From assembly GCA_013812985.1 (NCBI GenBank), contig JACCSN010000823.1, forward strand, positions 1 to 7,582: a stretch of 7,582 bases of DNA. Reading direction: 5' to 3'. The notes under the pieces are model-generated. The model saw nothing but the letters and a program-made list of their open reading frames with translations, searched no databases and was not told where the DNA came from. Made by a program: the position numbers and the translations under genes. Shown here piece after piece: positions 5,966-7,582 of this stretch. The first letter of the stretch is position 1, and each line of letters starts with the position of its first letter. The DNA comes from Hyphomicrobiales bacterium (GTDB lineage Bacteria > Pseudomonadota > Alphaproteobacteria > Rhizobiales > Afifellaceae).

Positions 5966-7084
5966 ATGCGCCTCGGACTAGGCCTTATCGGCTCCGGCTT
6001 CATGGGCCGGGCCCACGCATTCGGGTTTCTCAACGCCGCCCGTGTCTTCAAGCTGCCCGTCGAAGTCGATCTCGCCGTTCTGGCCGACGTGACCGGCGAC
6101 CGGGCCGCGGAAGCCGCCGGCGCGCTCGGGTTCCACCGCTCCACCGGCGACTGGCGCGACCTCGTCTCCGACCCGGCCGTGCACATCGTCGACATCACCA
6201 CCCCGAACGTGCTGCACCGGGAGATGGCGATGGCGGCGATCGCGGCGGGCAAGCACGTCTATTGCGAGAAGCCGCTCGCGCCGACCGCCGCCGAGGCGCG
6301 GCAGATGACGGAGGCCGCCGAGGCCGCCGGCGTGCAAACGGCGGTCGGCTTCAATTACCTGAAGAACCCGATGATGCGGCTCGCCCGCGACATCGTCGAG
6401 AGCGGCGAGATCGGCGAGGTGCGCGCCTTCAACGGCATCCATGCCGAGGATTACATGACCGATCCGGAAGGCCCGTGGACATGGCGCGTCGATCCTGCGG
6501 GCGGCGGCGGCGCGCTGGCCGATCTCGGCAGCCATATCATCGCCACCGCGCGCTATCTCGTCGGGCCGATACGCGAAGTGCTTGGCGACGCGGTGACCGC
6601 CATCACGTCGCGGCCGATCGCCACCGGCTCCGAGGAGCGGCGGGCGGTCGCGGTCGACGACGTCGCCCGCGCCTTTCTGCGTTTCGAAAATGGCGCGACC
6701 GGGGCGATCGAGGCGAACTGGATCGCCACCGGCCGCAAGATGCGCCACGATTTCGAGATTTCCGGGTCGACGGGCGCCATCGCGTTCAGCCAGGAGCGCT
6801 TCAACGAGCTCGACCTCTATCTGACCGGCGACCCGGCCGGCCGCCGCGGCTTCCGAACAATCTTCGCCGGACCGGAGCACGAGCCTTACGGCGCCTTCTG
6901 CGTCGCGCCCGGCCATCAGCTCGGCTTCAACGACCTGAAGACGATCGAGGTGCGCGATTTCCTTCTTGCGATCGCCGGGCGCCAGGCGGGCCATGCCGAT
7001 TTTCGCGAAGGTCTGGAGGTGCAGAGAACCGTGGAGGCGATTTACCGTTCGTCCGCGAGAGGCCGCTGGACGCCGGTCGGCTGA
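5966..7084 (+). CDS. Gfo/Idh/MocA family NAD(P)-dependent oxidoreductase
   Basis: A complete 372-residue cytoplasmic dehydrogenase of usual family length. The N-terminal Rossmann domain begins at once with GLIGSGFMGRAH (6-17; GxGxxG-type nucleotide loop), and Asp41 ends strand 2. Then come DITTPNVLH (76-84) and the family signature CEKPLA (100-105) with the conserved Lys102. The C-terminal domain carries the GGGGALADLGSH motif (179-190), whose Asp187 and His190 are the usual catalytic/substrate residues, then the FENGATGAIEANW sheet (240-252). Such enzymes oxidise sugars, inositols or related polyols; the substrate cannot be read from sequence. It resembles members annotated as sugar or myo-inositol dehydrogenase-like. 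The start chosen is ATG 5966 because the Rossmann fold begins right after it; its ribosome site (AGG, 4 nt upstream) is weak. GTG at 5921 is in frame but lacks a site and would add an unstructured leader. No transporter or kinase neighbour is visible here. Confidence 0.93.
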   Translation: MRLGLGLIGSGFMGRAHAFGFLNAARVFKLPVEVDLAVLADVTGDRAAEAAGALGFHRSTGDWRDLVSDPAVHIVDITTPNVLHREMAMAAIAAGKHVYCEKPLAPTAAEARQMTEAAEAAGVQTAVGFNYLKNPMMRLARDIVESGEIGEVRAFNGIHAEDYMTDPEGPWTWRVDPAGGGGALADLGSHIIATARYLVGPIREVLGDAVTAITSRPIATGSEERRAVAVDDVARAFLRFENGATGAIEANWIATGRKMRHDFEISGSTGAIAFSQERFNELDLYLTGDPAGRRGFRTIFAGPEHEPYGAFCVAPGHQLGFNDLKTIEVRDFLLAIAGRQAGHADFREGLEVQRTVEAIYRSSARGRWTPVG

Positions 7085-7141
7085 GCGGCGGACTCTGGAG
7101 CGCCTGCCCTGCGGCAACCGGGCGTGATTGCTTGAGCAAAC

Positions 7142-7165
7142 TGGAGCCGGCGAAGGGATTCGAAC
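7142..7165 (-). other. tRNA 3'-end remnant, possible integration (att) site
   Basis: Read on the minus strand, the segment is GTTCGAAT, then CCCTT, CGCCGGC, T and CCA. This is exactly the layout of a tRNA T-loop, 5-nt T-stem strand, 7-nt acceptor strand, discriminator and CCA. The preceding five bases (GAGTG) pair with CCCTT except at one position. No 5' half with a GCCGGCG acceptor or an anticodon arm follows on the upstream side. A tRNA-Thr(UGU)-type or tRNA-Gly-type source is my guess. Tyrosine integrases commonly leave such 3' fragments at one end of an island. Confidence 0.55.
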
Positions 7166-7183
7166 ACTCCGAGCCGCTTAGCC

Positions 7184-7582
7184 TCAATTGTGGCCATGTC
7201 CGGGCTGCCGTTCCTTTCGCTCGGCGTCTCCATATCCGCGGAGCCGGTCATAGGTCTGGATCTGCTCCGGAGTGAGAAGGCTTCGCGTTTCCAGGTGGGC
7301 GGCGAGGTGGATGCCGCGCAAACGGCCTCGCAGCTCGGCAGCGTCATCCACCAGGGCGGTGAGGGCGGCCTCTGTCACCAAGGCTTCGGAGAACGCCCGA
7401 TTGAGTCGCTCTTCTGCGGCAATCAGATCGCGCCCGGCGGACTTGGCCGCGTCCTCCATTCGCTGAAAGATCCCGGATGTCGCTGCACGCTGCTCGTCCG
7501 ACAGCCGCAGCTCATCCGACACGGTGAGGATGTGCGACGGGCCGGGATAATGATTGAGCTCGGCGGCAAGGGCGAATTGCAT
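7184..7582 (-). CDS. LTXXQ / Spy-CpxP-like periplasmic protein, C-terminal part, partial
   Basis: The last 132 residues are visible; the ATG at the window edge (7582) is probably internal, because no signal peptide follows it and relatives carry about 60 more residues with a signal peptide. The visible part is helical and charged. It opens with ALAAELNHYPGPSHIL, followed by LSDEQR (27-32), two long helices, and LTPEQIQTYDRLRGYG (103-118), which carries the LTPEQ motif that names the family. The tail ends GHGHN. Spy and CpxP are periplasmic ATP-independent chaperones and stress sensors, and related proteins accompany heavy-metal resistance genes. The His residues in the tail could bind metal, but there are only two. 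It ends 18 bp from the tRNA-like remnant. If that remnant is an att site, this gene lies on the island side. Whether it is a chaperone or a metal-response protein is not settled. Confidence 0.8.
   Translation of the reverse strand: MQFALAAELNHYPGPSHILTVSDELRLSDEQRAATSGIFQRMEDAAKSAGRDLIAAEERLNRAFSEALVTEAALTALVDDAAELRGRLRGIHLAAHLETRSLLTPEQIQTYDRLRGYGDAERKERQPGHGHN

Noticed and set aside
5221..6252. 343-codon minus-strand open frame
   Set aside because: Only its last third is DUF1326; the rest is antisense to the oxidoreductase and out of frame with DUF1326.
5978..7117. 379-codon minus-strand open frame opposite the oxidoreductase
   Set aside because: It is His/Arg/Gly-rich shadow sequence, antisense to an intact Gfo/Idh/MocA protein.
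7172..7189. Plus-strand GCCGCTTAGCCTCAATTG resembling a tRNA acceptor/D-arm start
   Set aside because: It is on the opposite strand to the T-arm remnant, overlaps the end of the LTXXQ gene, and no anticodon arm follows at the right spacing.
1..7582. CRISPR array, rRNA, complete tRNA, insertion sequence or riboswitch
   Set aside because: I saw no spaced direct repeats, transposase motifs or recognisable RNA folds apart from the tRNA 3'-end fragment.

Overview
The window is GC-rich, with strong third-position GC bias that produces many long spurious open frames. The closest protein relatives I can recall for several genes are alphaproteobacterial (L,D-transpeptidase with an SSGC active site, a PanB-like protein, an LTXXQ periplasmic protein). 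I infer an alphaproteobacterium, probably of the Hyphomicrobiales. This is an inference from style, not a database match.

Layout. 1-164 is the 3' end of a YkuD-type L,D-transpeptidase, closed by a palindrome and T-run. 277-1770 (+) is a CPA1-fold cation/proton antiporter-like protein that has lost the usual Asn-Asp ion-binding pair. It appears to start at a CTG codon, which restores its first membrane helix. It converges on 1800-2966 (-), a membrane-anchored periplasmic coiled-coil protein with a small C-terminal beta-type domain. A 237-bp divergent spacer separates that gene from 3204-3569 (+), a RidA-family imine deaminase. RidA converges on 3696-4304 (-), a beta-class carbonic anhydrase, which sits 46 bp downstream of 4351-5145 (-), a PanB-like protein lacking several ketopantoate hydroxymethyltransferase active-site residues.

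5221-5924 holds no intact gene. It is a decayed stretch: a DUF1326 gene on the minus strand with no start codon and a one-base frameshift, abutting head-to-head what looks like the C-terminal end of a DUF2182 membrane protein on the plus strand. These two families are normally co-directional neighbours, so the junction near 5805-5815 looks like an old rearrangement.

5966-7084 (+) is an intact Gfo/Idh/MocA oxidoreductase. After it lies a 23-24 nt sequence matching the T-loop-to-CCA end of a tRNA on the minus strand (7142-7165), which resembles an integration (att) remnant. 7184-7582 (-) is the C-terminal part of an LTXXQ/Spy-CpxP-like periplasmic protein with a His-containing tail, running off the right edge.

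No single pathway unites the genes. The window reads as a housekeeping-type region with scars of rearrangement and possibly the edge of a mobile island on its right side. The most unusual items are the divergent antiporter, the PanB-like protein, the DUF1326/DUF2182 scar and the tRNA-end remnant.
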